Shown: piece after piece, positions 12,501 through 24,133 of the stretch
Layout: each line of letters starts with the position of its first letter
How positions within the stretch are numbered: position 1 is the first letter of the stretch
NCBI RefSeq assembly: GCF_034702125.1
Contig: NC_085861.1
Coordinates: forward strand, 53,639,822 to 53,703,821
Length of the DNA: 64,000 nucleotides
Reading direction: 5' to 3'
Origin: Engraulis encrasicolus
Lineage: Eukaryota > Chordata > Actinopteri > Clupeiformes > Engraulidae
The notes under the pieces: generated by a model
What the model was told of the DNA's origin: nothing
The model's input: the letters and a program-made list of their open reading frames with translations, nothing else
Databases searched by the model: none
Translations under genes and position numbers: made by a program

Positions 12501-13146
12501 CTTAAATAATAATAATAGTAATTGTATTTGTATAGCACTGTATCATACAAGGGATGCAACTCAAAGTGCTTAACAAATGAGAAAAAAACATAATTGATAG
12601 AGATGGATTTAAGAGTAGAGGAAGAGAGGAGAGGCAGAGATAGCAGGAAGGCAGAGGAAGAAGAGATAGAAAGAGATTGTAGAGTCATAAGGTCAACGTA
12701 GGTTAGGACCAGGATTCTTAGATGCGTAAGGTCCATAGTGGCTGGGTCTAGCATAAGTCATAGATAGTCACACTGAAATTGGGCGCTCAGATGCGGCCCC
12801 TGGTGGCATCAGGGGTGAGGAAAAACTCCCTTTCGCTTGATTCATAGTTTGTAGGGGGGAAAAAAGCTCAATGAGGTCTGAGAAAAGAAAAACCTATGGC
12901 CAGGAAGAAACCTCAGGCAGAGACCAGCGGCCACCTAGGGGAGCCCCCTGCCAGGGCTGGTATAAAGACGCTGCGGCAGCTGGGACACTGTGACGCCTTG
13001 GCAGCTAGGAGTTGGCAAGGATGAAAAGGTGGGTCTTCAGCTGCTTCTTGAAGGAGTCGACAGAGCTGGCTGATTGGATCTCAATGGGGAGGGCGTTCCA
13101 TCTCTTGGGCGCATAGCAAACGAACGCGGCGGCGCCAATCTTCTTT
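12500..13146 (-). mobile_element. L2-like LINE 3' end
   Basis: On the minus strand a frame ending near 13010 reads KRWNALPIEIQSASSVDSF followed by KKQLKTHLF, the typical extreme C-terminus of L2/CR1-group LINE polyproteins. It is followed by a 3' UTR and an AAT-repeat tail with the conserved tail block (TGTATAGCACTG, CAACTCAAAGTGC) near 12525-12575. The 5' part is missing, replaced by the poly-G run at 13149. Confidence 0.75.
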
Positions 13147-13148
13147 TG

Positions 13149-13207
<59 letters not shown>
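13149..13207. repeat. Poly-G tract of about 59 bases
   Basis: An uninterrupted G homopolymer lies exactly between the L2-like LINE remnant and the Penelope-like element. It may be real or an assembly or sequencing artefact at a junction. Confidence 0.9.
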
Positions 13208-13210
<3 letters not shown>

Positions 13211-13248
13211 GGTCCTCGAGGGTTAACTAATAGTAGGTCACCTTCTTC

Positions 13249-14894
13249 TTGGATCGGTTGCTTTGCCATGTTGGGGGGAGAAGTCTGCTCAATGAAGGAC
13301 TATCCTTTGTCCCTACCCCCAATGCAAATCCCTTTCAGACCAAAGTTGAACTTTTTAAGTTCTACCGCACACTGAAACTGAAATACTTTTTCCATAAAGA
13401 CCGAACCGCCCCACCCCAGCCCACCACTGGCTCTACAGCTGACAGCAGCAAACCCGTCTTCAAGCCTAAAAGCACCTTCATGGCCCCTGTAAGTAATGCA
13501 GCCATTGACACATTTTGCAAACTGGTGGATAAAGACATTGATACAATGCTAAACCCATGAAGCAGCCATCAAATTGCACAAAAGCACATCTGTCACTTAC
13601 GTCACTGGCCAAGAACACGAATGTTATTTTTAAAAGTTCTGACAAAGGGGGTGGCCTTGTTTCTATGAACCGCACAGACTATGAGCAGGAGGTAATACGT
13701 CAATTATCTGATGCGCATTCCTACATGAAACTATCGGGCAACCCCACTGTTTCTTACAAACGTGAAATTGATACATTCATTAAAGAAGGCTTTAATCAAC
13801 AATACCTCACTTCATCGGAAAGAGACTATCTCATGACTCAGAACCCCGTAACCCCCGTAATTTATGTTCTACCCAAAGTACATAAGCAGTATGCCCAATT
13901 TCCGGCTGGACGCCCCATTGTCTCCAGCAATGGTTCTCTGACAGAACCACTATCTATCTTCATCGATGCCCATATAAGATCACTGGTTGAGAGCTTACCA
14001 TCATACCTGAGAGATACGAGTCACTTCATTGATACACTCACTAATGTGGACCTTAATGGGGATGACATTTACTTAGTCACTATGGATGTCACAAGTCTGT
14101 ATACGAATATCCCCCACGACATTGGTCTTACTGCCCTTGAGTTCTTTCTAGACACGCGCCCCAACAGCCTTCCACCTACCTCTTTTTTATGTGATATGGC
14201 CAAATTGATCCTTACAAAGAACTATTTTTTGTTTAACAATGACTTCTACCTACAAGTGAGGGGCACGGCAATGGGCGCGACTTTTGCGCCTGACTATGCC
14301 AATCTTTTTATGGGCTTCCTCGAACAGAGATACATCCACTCTAACAATCCCTTTTTGGACAATATACTACTGTATAAACGCTACATTGATGACCTGTTTA
14401 TTTTATGGAGGGGGACTGAAAATGAGCTACTTGATTTCCACCAATATGTCAACAGTCTGGTGGATTCCATCAACTTCAGTTTGGAGTACGACAAGAAGAA
14501 AATACACTTTCTGGATACATGGGCAGTGCGTGAGGACAATCAGCTATACACCACCCTATATAGGAAACCCACTGATAAGAACAGTTACCTACATTCCACT
14601 AGCTTCCACCCCAAGCCCAGCAAGGACGCCCTCCCCTATAGCCAATTCTTGCGCATTAGGCGCGTCTGCCAGAAAGACAACGATTTCCACTCTGAAGCGC
14701 AAAAGCTATACCAGAACTTCAGCGAACGCGGCTACTCCAAACAGTGCTTGGATAATGCCCTAACGCGGGTCAGGAACACAACACACGGCCAGGATAACCA
14801 GCTACATACCAGAGCCAAACCTGAACGTGACAATCCCCCCTTGTTTGCTGCACTACCTACACTCCACTCAGCCACCACATTAAGAACACTATAA
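13249..14894 (+). pseudogene. Penelope-like N-terminal and reverse transcriptase region
   Basis: The reading frame is continuous in sense but broken once at about 13555, where the first block ends in TMLNP and the next resumes in another frame. The RT block shows KSSDKGGG, VLPKVHK, RPIVSSNGSLTEPLS, motif A TMDVTSLYTNIPH, motif B GTAMGATFAPDYANLFMG and the catalytic YIDD (about 14380). All catalytic aspartates are present. It ends early at 14894 because of a shift in a C run at about 14834-14840, after which the correct frame continues with a KKHWHVLQ linker. Two small indels separate it from an open copy, so it is a young but inactive insertion. Confidence 0.85.
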
Positions 14895-15052
14895 AAAAGC
14901 ATTGGCATGTCCTGCAGGCTGATACGAAATGTGCAGAACTTTTCCCTACCCCCCCACTGTTTACACACTACAAGTCGCCCAATATTAAAGATAAGCTGGT
15001 CCACTCAGACACTTTTGATCGCTCCCTTCGCCCACGTGAGCGCCTCGATGAC

Positions 15053-15499
15053 ATGACTGGATTTTTCCCATGTCGCAATTGCACTTCATGCAATAATGTC
15101 CACAAATGCACTTCATTCACCAGTTTCTCTACAGGCAAAACATACGACATCAGAAGATTCATCACTTGCAACTCCACCAATGTTGTGTATGTACTGTATT
15201 GTTCGTGTGGCCTGCAATACACTGGATGTACGCGCAGACAACTCAGGGTCCGCATTAACGAACATCGCAGTGCGGTCAATAGGAACGACCCCAAGTCACC
15301 TGTTGCGCGCCACTTTGCTGAAGCGAAACACACAGTGTCTGACTTGAAATTTATGGGCATTGACCGCGTCCTTCCCACCCGTAGGAGAGGATGTACGCCA
15401 CAGACCCTTCTACAATGTGAAGCCAGGTGGATCTTTTATCTAAAAACAATGCATCCTAGGGGTCTAAATGATGATTTTGATCTTACTTGCTTCCTCTAA
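15053..15499 (+). pseudogene. GIY-YIG endonuclease domain of the Penelope-like element
   Basis: The frame (extending upstream without a Met to about 14850) contains a cysteine motif CRNCTSCNN, then VVYVLYCSCGLQYTG (the GIY-YIG equivalents), the conserved Arg in LRVRINEHRS, and ends in EARWIFYLKTMHP. In this class the domain nicks target DNA to prime reverse transcription. It is separated from the RT by one frameshift. Confidence 0.85.
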
Positions 15500-15831
15500 G
15501 TAATGTGGTACTTCATAGCCTACCTTTTGGTATCAATATGCACTTTAGAGTGCGATGTACAATGTCTGCATTTATCTTTACTTAAGTTTCACTTTATTCT
15601 CCAAGTTTATTTTTATTTTTATTTTATTATTATTATGTCACTCGCATTATATTGTTTATTTTTGGACTATTCCTTAAACTAACCATTGTCTCCTTTGACA
15701 TAGGCCTATGCCTTTTGGTATCCTCCAACACTGTCAGTATACGTCAACCTAACCGACTGTTGATTGACATGGCTACCACCTATTAGGTGAACTCTATATA
15801 AGGAAGTCCTCTGTGATTTTGTCTGTTTGCA

Positions 15832-15856
15832 CTGAGGAAGGTCTGGTGACCGAAAA
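15832..15856 (+). other. Penelope terminal motif, hammerhead-like core
   Basis: CTGAGGA, then a 4-bp hairpin (GGTC 15840-15843 with GACC 15848-15851), then GAAAA. It fits the CUGANGA and GAAA core of hammerhead ribozymes known from Penelope-like elements, but stems I and III were not found, so it is probably degenerate. Confidence 0.4.
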
Positions 15857-16140
15857 CGTTTTGCACTTTTGGGTAGCACCTTGATCACTTGTACATATGT
15901 AAAGCAATAAATCAATTATTGCATCGGCTGCTGGTGTGCGAGTTCTACTCTTTGCTTCTGTGGAGTAGGCTAGCATAGCAATACTAATAGTATTTGTATA
16001 GCATATTGTATAGGCCCTTATTGTGATTCCATGTGCTAGAGAGAAAAAAAGAAAGAGAAGATAGAACAAATATTGTAAAAAGTAGAATGTATTATAATGA
16101 GAAGATGACTAACTACCAAAGGCTTTGTACTTGATAGCCT

Positions 16141-16469
16141 AGCCTACTGTTCTCATTTGGACAGGAAGCTGTTTCCAGAATTTAGCAACAAAAATGACTA
16201 ATGCAATTTCACCCTGTGGATTTTACCCTTGACACAACCAGTAGAGGAGACTCTGAAGACCTCAGACATTTATTCAGATGATACTGATCTAGCATACCGT
16301 TGGCCCTATCTACAATACATTTAGGGCCTAAGCCATAGTGACTTAGACTACCAGAAGAGTTGTAAACTCAATTCTAAATCTCACTGGTAGTGTATTGACC
16401 CAAGTACGGGACTGGTGTGATCTCTTTTCTTTGTTTTGGTTAGAATTCTAGCAGCAGCATTTTGGATTC

Positions 16470-16500
<31 letters not shown>
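16141..16500 (-). mobile_element. Diverged L2-like LINE/SINE tail with (AAT)n
   Basis: The part at 16350-16470 (AAACTCAATTCTAAATCTCACTGG ... GCAGCAGCATTTTGGATT in pieces) parallels 61955-62060 in the better-preserved copy. It ends in an ATA/AAT run at 16471-16500. Confidence 0.5.
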
Positions 16501-16501
<1 letters not shown>

Positions 16502-16649
16502 TTGGTTTCAAGGAACCCAAGGTCTCTTTAGTTGCACTTGCCGTGCCTTTTTGGGAAGACCTATAAGTAGGCTAGATGGGTAATAAACACATGGATTAAT
16601 TTCTCCATTAGTCTAGGCAAGATTTCTGAAAAGGTGCTTATTTAAGGTC

Positions 16650-17490
16650 CTGAAGGCAAATCATGTTAATTTTCGGCATACAACTGATTTAGGGGTATTC
16701 AAGGGTGCTGAATTCAAATCTGCCGTATGCCGGACGCAAAAATGTACCGAAATGCCTCAAAACGGGCAAAATCCAATATGGCCGCCGCCACCGTGTTAAA
16801 ATCCTGCAATCACTTTTCTTTTGGACTAAATAAGGTATGAATTTGAAAATAGCACTTATTTTTATGTTTTCAGACATGGGGAAAGCCATTATGTCATCAG
16901 ATTTAAGCTCAGATTGGAGGAAAATGCTTATGTCATTGGCTGGCAGCCATTTTAAAAGCAGAGAGCCTCATATTGTCAACGATTTTTAACATTTTTACTA
17001 ATCTTTCAAGATCCACAGAAAAAAATGGTCTTTGTCTCTGTGAACACAAATACTACAGAAAACTGCGCTGAACTGTCTACTTTCACCTGAAAAAAGAAGT
17101 TTGTGTCTACCTTTTTCCATTCTTTAGTTATGGGCAGTAGAACATTGGATGACACCACAAAAAAACACAGATTTTTGACCCCAAAATACTGCACTTCTCA
17201 CTGCCCATATTTTTGCTTTAAGGACATATTGTCTTTGATAGTGTTCATGTTTGATATACAACATTTTCAGGGGGTTTGAAGGGTGCTTAATGCCTTTAAT
17301 TCCCATAGTACATGAAAATGAAGGAATCCAATATGGCTGCCGTCACCAGTCTACAGTGTACATTTCTTTGATTACACAAGGTAAACTCTTAAGTACATTA
17401 TGTAGCATCAGGTTTTCATACAAGGAGAATTCATTTCCATACTCAGATTTAAGATAGATATCAAAGGAAATTATTTCAGTGTAGACTGAA
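16650..17490 (+). repeat. Left inverted arm, element 1
   Basis: Starts CCTGAAGGCAAATCATG. Inverted partner at about 22285-23290; also present at 56129-56970 and, inverted, at 60610-61450. Contains repeated modules GGGTGCTTAAT and AATCCAATATGGCNGCC (16774 and 17326). It retains the AAAATACTGC segment (about 17183-17192) missing from both arms of element 2. Confidence 0.85.
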
Positions 17491-17765
17491 TTCATGTTTG
17501 CAACAGGAGATTACCTTTTCCATAAATTGACCATTTGTATTTAAATCTCTCCCTATTTCAATTACACTTTTAATGCATTATACCATGAAAAATGTACCCA
17601 CCTCAAACCACCACACAATGTTTCCACACCTCTTCACCCATAAAAAATAAATGCACACAAGAGTCTGAAAGTCCCTAAATCAAATATTTTCTAATATTAT
17701 GCTCAGATCACTGTATATCTAGGCCTATAAAGGGGATCAAGAGGCAGACTGATGTGAATAATATA

Positions 17766-17822
17766 TATAGTATAGAATAGAATAGAATAGAATAGAATAG
17801 AGTGTGCAGATAAGGGAGTGGC

Positions 17823-17908
<86 letters not shown>
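17766..17908. repeat. (TAGAA)n and (TG)n microsatellites inside element 1
   Basis: TAGAA repeats at about 17770-17800 are followed by TG repeats at 17826-17908. The same pair occurs inverted at 60115-60290 in element 2. Confidence 0.95.
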
Positions 17909-17911
<3 letters not shown>

Positions 17912-18689
17912 ATATACACAAAGGACATACTCAGGCTGGTATTGCACATCAGTCATCCAAAGTTAATGTACATAAAGTAATGTACATATTTCAGCTGAGA
18001 TGGCCACTCTGTGACAATTATAACCATTAATTACAAGGCTGGCCTTTGTTCTGTAGTACGGCAAGAATTCAGCTCAACACATTGCACTGTATCAATTATT
18101 GCACAACAACCGGAGGATGGAAGGAGATCAGGGGGAACAAGAGATTGTTATGAACAGTCAGACAGTCCATGTGTGTGAAATGTGGTTTTAGTCTTTGGTC
18201 CTTACTTTGATGATACATCTGTAGTGCCAATGATACATCTGTAGAGACCCAAGAACTCAGAACCAGGATAATGCCCAAGACAATGTTTTAGCTCTGTGAC
18301 AGTGGGAAGTTCAGAGAGGGCTAGGTCTATTCTCGCTATAGGTGTGCCTCCTGAAGGCAGCAATGATCTCTTTGGTTTTCTTTTCATTCAGAGCTAGAGA
18401 AATTTGTCTCTGTCTCTGTACACCAGGCTGCCACCTTCAGTCCCTTTTGCTGGCCATGCTGCAGTCATGGACGGATAGACTTTAGATGGGGGCTCAGCAT
18501 GCAGCCATGTGGGGATCCAGCCCTGCTGAACAGGGGAGCAGGAGGAAAAGAGAGTCTGTCTGTTATCTTCTGTTGGTAGAATTGTGCAAGTATAGACTTT
18601 AAATTGGCCTAGTTAAAATATACTGGAATGTACATCTGCAGTGTATCAATAACGGTGCTCAGCTGGAGAGAGAGAGCCAATGGCAGGCA

Positions 18690-18790
18690 GAAGAGCAAGT
18701 GGTAGTTTTAAGGTGCCTAGGCACAGAAATGGGCACTTCCCTGTCTTTCTCACTGCACATGAACACAATATTCAAAAATGGACTGCTAAT
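18690..18790 (+). pseudogene. LINE reverse transcriptase scrap in element 1
   Basis: The plus strand encodes EQVVVLRCLGTEMGTSLSFS, resembling the post-catalytic block of CR1/L2-type RTs. The counterpart in element 2 is at about 58735-58850 on the minus strand. Confidence 0.5.
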
Positions 18791-19169
18791 TAACCCATTT
18801 TGTCCTAAGCCCTTTTGGGAAATGGTGCCCTCTTCCTATTAAATCCGCAATGTCTCAGCCTCCGAAGCACATACAAACATGAAATGAGTTACATTTAAAA
18901 GCCAATACCCTCCCCTTGCATTGTAATGTGTTCATTCAGCTCTAACATACCCACATAGTAAAACATAATGAAACAGCTAAAATCTCAAGATCCTGAAAAA
19001 CCTATATGTGTTTCCAGGACACAATGGGTTAAGTTATACGAGGAGGAGGTATCAAAAATCAGAATGTCCTTGTTGACTTGGAATGTCCTTTTTTGAATAT
19101 TGTGTTCATGTGCTGCCTGTGAGAAAGACAGGAGGGTGCCCATATCTATTAGCCTTGCACACCATCCTA

Positions 19170-20870
19170 CACTGTAACAAATAACTGTTAATTTATGGCA
19201 ATTCTGCAACAGCATTCTACTGTTTTTCGAAAAAACAGACAACTACTGTGAAAATACTACTTTGAGTCACATATTGAGCATAAACAGTAAGTACTGCACA
19301 ATAGCAGCATTCGCCGTTGTGGAAACTAGAGATGCACCGGATCCTGATTTTTAGGATCCAACCGGATACCGGATCCTACAAAAGGGTTGAAACACATAGC
19401 CTACTCACACATGTGGGCCCTTTTTTTATCACGTTGGCTCAAACTATTTTGACTGAAAAGCCTCGGCTACCGGATCCTGGATCCTGGATCCTGTATCCTG
19501 GAACCGGATCCGGATCCTGTGAAAAACCCTATTATCCTGCCGGATCCGGAACCAGATCTTGGATCCTGTACATCTCTAGTGGAAACAACCAAGTTATTTT
19601 AGGCAGCACCATTGAAACCCATTCATCCTCCACTTGTCCGGGATCACCATCAAGCTGCAATACCACCTGAAGAACTTGAGTTATTCTCACTGGTTAAAGA
19701 TTCTCTGATACTATCAAGCATGATGAAACTATTTCTAAAGAAACTACAATACTTAAAAAGTGCTTGATGCAGCAAAGTATGAGTAGCACATGCATTTTGA
19801 TAGTGATGAAAGTGTGAATGGCTGAAACATTTTAAGAACTTGTAACACTTGCAACAAGCAGTCCCATCTAAACCAATCTGCTAATCAGTGCCTGGCCTCA
19901 CCTGAGTACTAAGGGCTGTTATGCCATTATTCAATTACGACCTTCACCTGCCAAATCCCTGATGACTCTGGTCACATGGTACCCTTGCACCTGTATATAA
20001 ATCTGGACTATCAACACTTCAGTTGCTTGCCTGCCTGCTGGCTGGCCTGCATGGCACAGCATAGCACTTGCTTGCCTACAAGCTTGCTTACAGGCTTGCA
20101 TACTTTCCTCTTTGTGAAAGCTTGCTTTGTGGCACTTGCTGTGTGTGGCATAATTTGTCACATCACTGCATATAATGTGCCTGCTGCAAGTTAGGCATTG
20201 CTTTGAGAGCTAGCTTGTAGTGCTGCTTTTTTGCTGTGCTACTTGGTGCAAATTACGTTTTTACAGACTGACCAATGATATTTTCATCATTGGCTCATCA
20301 AGAGCTGATACATTAAAAAGCCCCCCTCACACACTCCCATTGTCATTGTAACATAGCACTGCGTAGGCCTGCACTGAAATTGTATGCATGCCCTTCATAT
20401 TCAAAGGACCACCGCAAACCAGCATCTCAATATAGCATAGTGGTGGCATGGTATCATGCTCAAGTCACTTCAGTCATGGTGACCGATGGGACGGTGGGGC
20501 GGTAACATGGCCAGGGTATGGGTGGGAGGGAAGTTGCCATGGCTATATTCATGAATGGAACTATGACCCAGTAATTGCCTGCTATCTCACAGTACATCTT
20601 CAACTTTTTAACTGTAGTGTACCGTTATTTTACCTATACTACTGTATAAATATTGTAAAGCACTTTCAGTTTAACAATACTAATACTGTGAACGTTCTGT
20701 AGAGTACTGTTATTTAACAGTTCAATTGCTGCTGAAAAAATGTTATATACTGTGATACATTAAACAGCAATGAGCTGTATTTGATTTTTGATGTGAAATA
20801 ACAGTAGAATTACAGGTAAATATAATTGCCAGTAACTGCCGTTATTTTGCAGGGAAATTTTCTTAGAGTG
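19170..20870. mobile_element. TA-flanked DNA element nested in element 1
   Basis: It starts CACTGTAA and ends TTAGAGTG, flanked by TA on both sides, suggesting a Tc1/mariner-type MITE. It contains a hAT-like MITE (19327-19578) and, at 20333-20530, a diverged copy of the SINE-like sequence at 50205-50380. Element 2 lacks this segment. Confidence 0.45.
19327..19578. mobile_element. hAT-like MITE with perfect 8-bp target duplication
   Basis: Termini TAGAGATGCACC and (inverted) GTACATCTCTA are flanked by GTGGAAAC on both sides (19319-19326 and 19579-19586). The interior is a palindrome rich in GGATCC motifs. Confidence 0.85.
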
Positions 20871-22284
20871 TACGTATTTCCGCCAAGAGACTTGACTCCA
20901 CACTACTTCTGATACCAGTTTATATATATACCAAATACGTATATATGCACATACAGTCACCCTCCTCTACTCTAACCAAAATTGTTTACTTGGTATACTA
21001 AGTTAACCTATTCCTAATCACCCCTCCTGGAGTTGCTGAATTGCAGCAACTGCTTGACTCCATGTACTCCATGCCACTTCTTGCCGATGCAGTGTTGGAT
21101 GAGGCAAGCACAAGTTGTGATGTCTTTGTGTGCCTTGAGAATACATGGGTTCTAAATTTTGTTTATAACCTGACACCGAACCTAGCCGCGCACAACTCAG
21201 CCTCTGATTGTTGGAAACCGCTGTCTGTCAAAAAAAAATAGCTCACGTGGTTGGCTGCCAGTGTCTTGCCCCTCTTCATAACATTGTGTTGATAAACAAT
21301 GAGAACCCATGTTTAAGTGGCAGATACAGGAGCAGTGGGACTAAAGCCCTGTTCAATACCACCCATCCCACTTCGGTGACTGGCAGGAGGATAGGAAGGG
21401 GTATGTGGGCCTGACTCAATATAGAGATTTGATAATGTGGGGCATTTTATGTAACCATGTGACATCTGAATTAGATAGGACTGATCATTGCAAAACGTCA
21501 TACTTTGCTTTTGTTGCATTTGCAGCAAAAGTGCCATGCAGTGCATGATATTATGTGTCCTGCCAAATCACTGGAGAGGAGGAGGTTGATAGGCCTAATG
21601 GTTGGGAATGAGTTAACATATATCAAGTAAATTCCTCACAATAACATAAAATGTTTTGATCCACGTCTCACCTTTCCACCATTCAAAGATATAATGTAAG
21701 CCCTGCAATAAAATCGGCAAACAATGACTTCCTAATGCACAAAATGTAGATGTGCATATTATATTTAGGCACATTCAGACTTATGTGTGTAAATTAGTCT
21801 CATAATGGAAGAGGTGGATTGAGGTGGACATATTGCATCATGTTATAATAAGCATTAAAATAAAAGTGGAAGTAGAGAAAACATTTTCATTCAAAAGAAC
21901 AGCTTATTGACATGAAAGTCAACTGTCACTTGTAAACATGAATTCAACCTATGAAATCATGTCCTTTGATTCTAATCTTTAATCTGAGTATGGAGATGAA
22001 TTCTCCATGTATGACAACCTATAGCTACAATGTAATTAAGAGTCCACCTTGTCTGGTGATGGCGTCCATATTCGATTAATTCATTTTGAGGTAGGCCTAT
22101 TAAAGAGGTTTTGAGCCTAATACACAGCATATTTGAATATTTGAATTAAGCACCCTTCAAGACCCCTGAAAATGCTGCATATCAAACATGAACACTATCA
22201 AAGACACTTTGTCCTTAAAGCAAAAATGTGGGTTGAGACAAGTGCAGTATTTTGGGGTCAAAAATATTGTTTTTTGTGGTGTCA

Positions 22285-23290
22285 CCCTATGTTCCTGTTG
22301 CAATCATGAATTCAGACTACACTGAAATAATTTCCTTTGATATCTATCTTAAATCTGAGTATGGAAATTAATTCTCCCTGTATGAAAACCTAATGCTACA
22401 TAATGTACGTAGCCTCTTACTGCAGCAGGGGTCGCCGGCGACCCTATTCACTTGCTGAAAATGCTTCACTACATCATAACAACATTGCTATGACATTACA
22501 GAGAGCCATAGTGCTGCGCTAAGGGGTTAAGAGTTTACCTTGTCAAAGAAACGTACACTGTAGACTGGTGACGGCGGCCATATTGGATTCCTTCATTTTG
22601 ATGTACTATGGGAATATACATTTATTTATACATCATATTGGCATTAAGCACCCTTCAAACCCCCTGAAAATGTTGCACATCAAACATGAACACTATCAAA
22701 GACAATATGTCCTTAAAGCAAAAATATGGACAGAGAGAAGTGCAGTATTTTGGGGTCAAAAATCAGTGTTTTTTTGTGGTGTCATCCCATGTTCTACTGC
22801 CCATAACTAAAGAATGGGAAAAGGTAGACACAAACTTCTTTTTTTCAGGTGCAAGTAGACAGTTCAGTGTAGGTTTCTGTAGTATTTGTGTTCACAGAGA
22901 CAAAGAGCATTCTTTTCTGTGAATCTTGAAAGATTAGTAAAAATGTTAAAAATCGCTAACAATATGAGGCTCTCTGCTTTTAAAAATGGCTGCCAGCCAA
23001 TGACATAAGCATTTTCTTCCAATCTGAGCTTAAATCTAATGACATAATGGCTTTCCCCATGTCTGAAAACATAAAAATAAGTGCTATTTTCAAATTCATA
23101 TCTTATTTAGTCCAAAAGAAAAGTGATTGCAGGATTTTAACACGGTGGCGGCGGCCATATTGGATTTTGCCCGTTTGAGGCATTTCGGTACATTTTTGCG
23201 TCCGGCATACGGCAGATTTGGATTCAGCACCCTTGAATACCCCTAAATCAGTTGTATGCCGAAAATTAACATGATTTGCCTTCAGGTGTC
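22285..23290 (-). repeat. Right inverted arm, element 1
   Basis: Reverse complement of 16650-17490, interrupted by about 120 bp at 22410-22528. A partial, diverged extra unit lies at 22060-22300 (a second AAGCACCCTTCAA module). Confidence 0.85.
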
Positions 23291-23699
23291 AACTTTTTGG
23301 AAAAATGACCCTGACTACATATCCTGTTTAGATAGGTTACAGAATCCTTAATCTTAGCTACAGTATGTTCCTAAAATGTCAAAGGTGATTTATGCTTTTG
23401 ATGTGAGCATTGAAACTGAGATTACTGCCCAACATCACACCAAAGTTTTTGACACAAGACTAATTAGTTTAAAGTTATTCGTATTCTGTTCATCGGGTTA
23501 TTCTAACTTGCTAGCCTGCTTTAAAGTTCATTTTCAAGGAAATAATTCATCTCCATCCTATGTTAAATTCATGGTTCTTGCATTATGCAATATATTGTAC
23601 AGAGGGAGTAGCTATTTGATGTACAGTATGCAGGCCCCTAAGTAGGCCTACTGTAGCTAATCATGGAACTGAGAAGATGGCATAGGCTGTAGTTATTGC

Positions 23700-24133
23700 A
23701 CTAAAACACCAACTGGCTGCTGGACTTCCTGATGCAGAGACCACAAGCAGTACGGGTAGGGAATAACACCTCAAGCACCCTGACCCTGAGCACGGGGGCT
23801 CCGCAAGGTTGTGTTCTCAGCCCCCTGCTGTTCACGCTGCTGACACATGACTGCACAACGACCCACAGCACTAACCATCTAGTGAAGTTTGCGGATGATA
23901 CAACACTGGTGGGCCTCATCACTAAGGGCGATGAGACCCACTACAGAGAAGAAGTAGACCTGCTGGCCAGATGGTGCAAAGACAACAACCTCCTGCTGAA
24001 TGTCAACAAGACCAAGGAGATTGTCGTCAACTTTCAGAGGGTCCAAAAACAACTGCCACCACTGACCATCGACGGTGATGCTGTGGAGAGAGTGAGCAGC
24101 ACCAAGTTCCTTGGAGTGCACATCAGCGACGAC
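23700..24133 (+). pseudogene. Rex1/CR1-like LINE RT, 5' part of split copy
   Basis: The frame contains [15 protein letters not shown] (RT motif B) and FADDTTL (catalytic motif C), then [14 protein letters not shown]. It stops at 24136 only because a DNA element was inserted after FLGVHISDD. The same sequence continues at 25924. The 5' part of the LINE (endonuclease and early RT motifs) is absent. Confidence 0.85.

Larger units (their letters stand above)
13208..15930 (+). mobile_element. Penelope-like retroelement (RT plus GIY-YIG)
   Basis: This single element has three coding blocks in order: 13249-13560 (N-terminal domain, LLNEGLSFVPTPNANPFQT), 13557-14894 (reverse transcriptase) and about 14860-15499 (linker and GIY-YIG endonuclease). 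A TATA-like box (15793-15799), a terminal motif with CTGAGGA and GAAAA around a hairpin (15832-15856) and an AATAAA near 15906 follow. The 5' end abuts a poly-G run and looks truncated. The orientation and domain order fit endonuclease-positive Penelope-like elements. Confidence 0.85.
16609..23317. mobile_element. Long-inverted-repeat DNA element, copy 1
   Basis: It begins TAGTC and ends GACTA, flanked by a CAT duplication (16606-16608 and 23318-23320). Inverted arms of about 0.84 kb (about 16650-17490 and 22285-23290) are almost identical. The left interior carries (TAGAA)n, (TG)n and LINE-derived RT scraps; the right interior is unique sequence also found at 57130-58200. No transposase frame is recognisable, so it is non-autonomous. 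It contains a nested TA-flanked insertion (19170-20870) and an insert of about 120 bp in the right arm (22410-22528). The superfamily is unknown; a 3-bp duplication is compatible with several. Confidence 0.75.

Noticed and set aside
13081..13269. Frame with a polyproline run
   Set aside because: It is the poly-G tract read on the opposite strand, joined to a LINE tail in the wrong frame.
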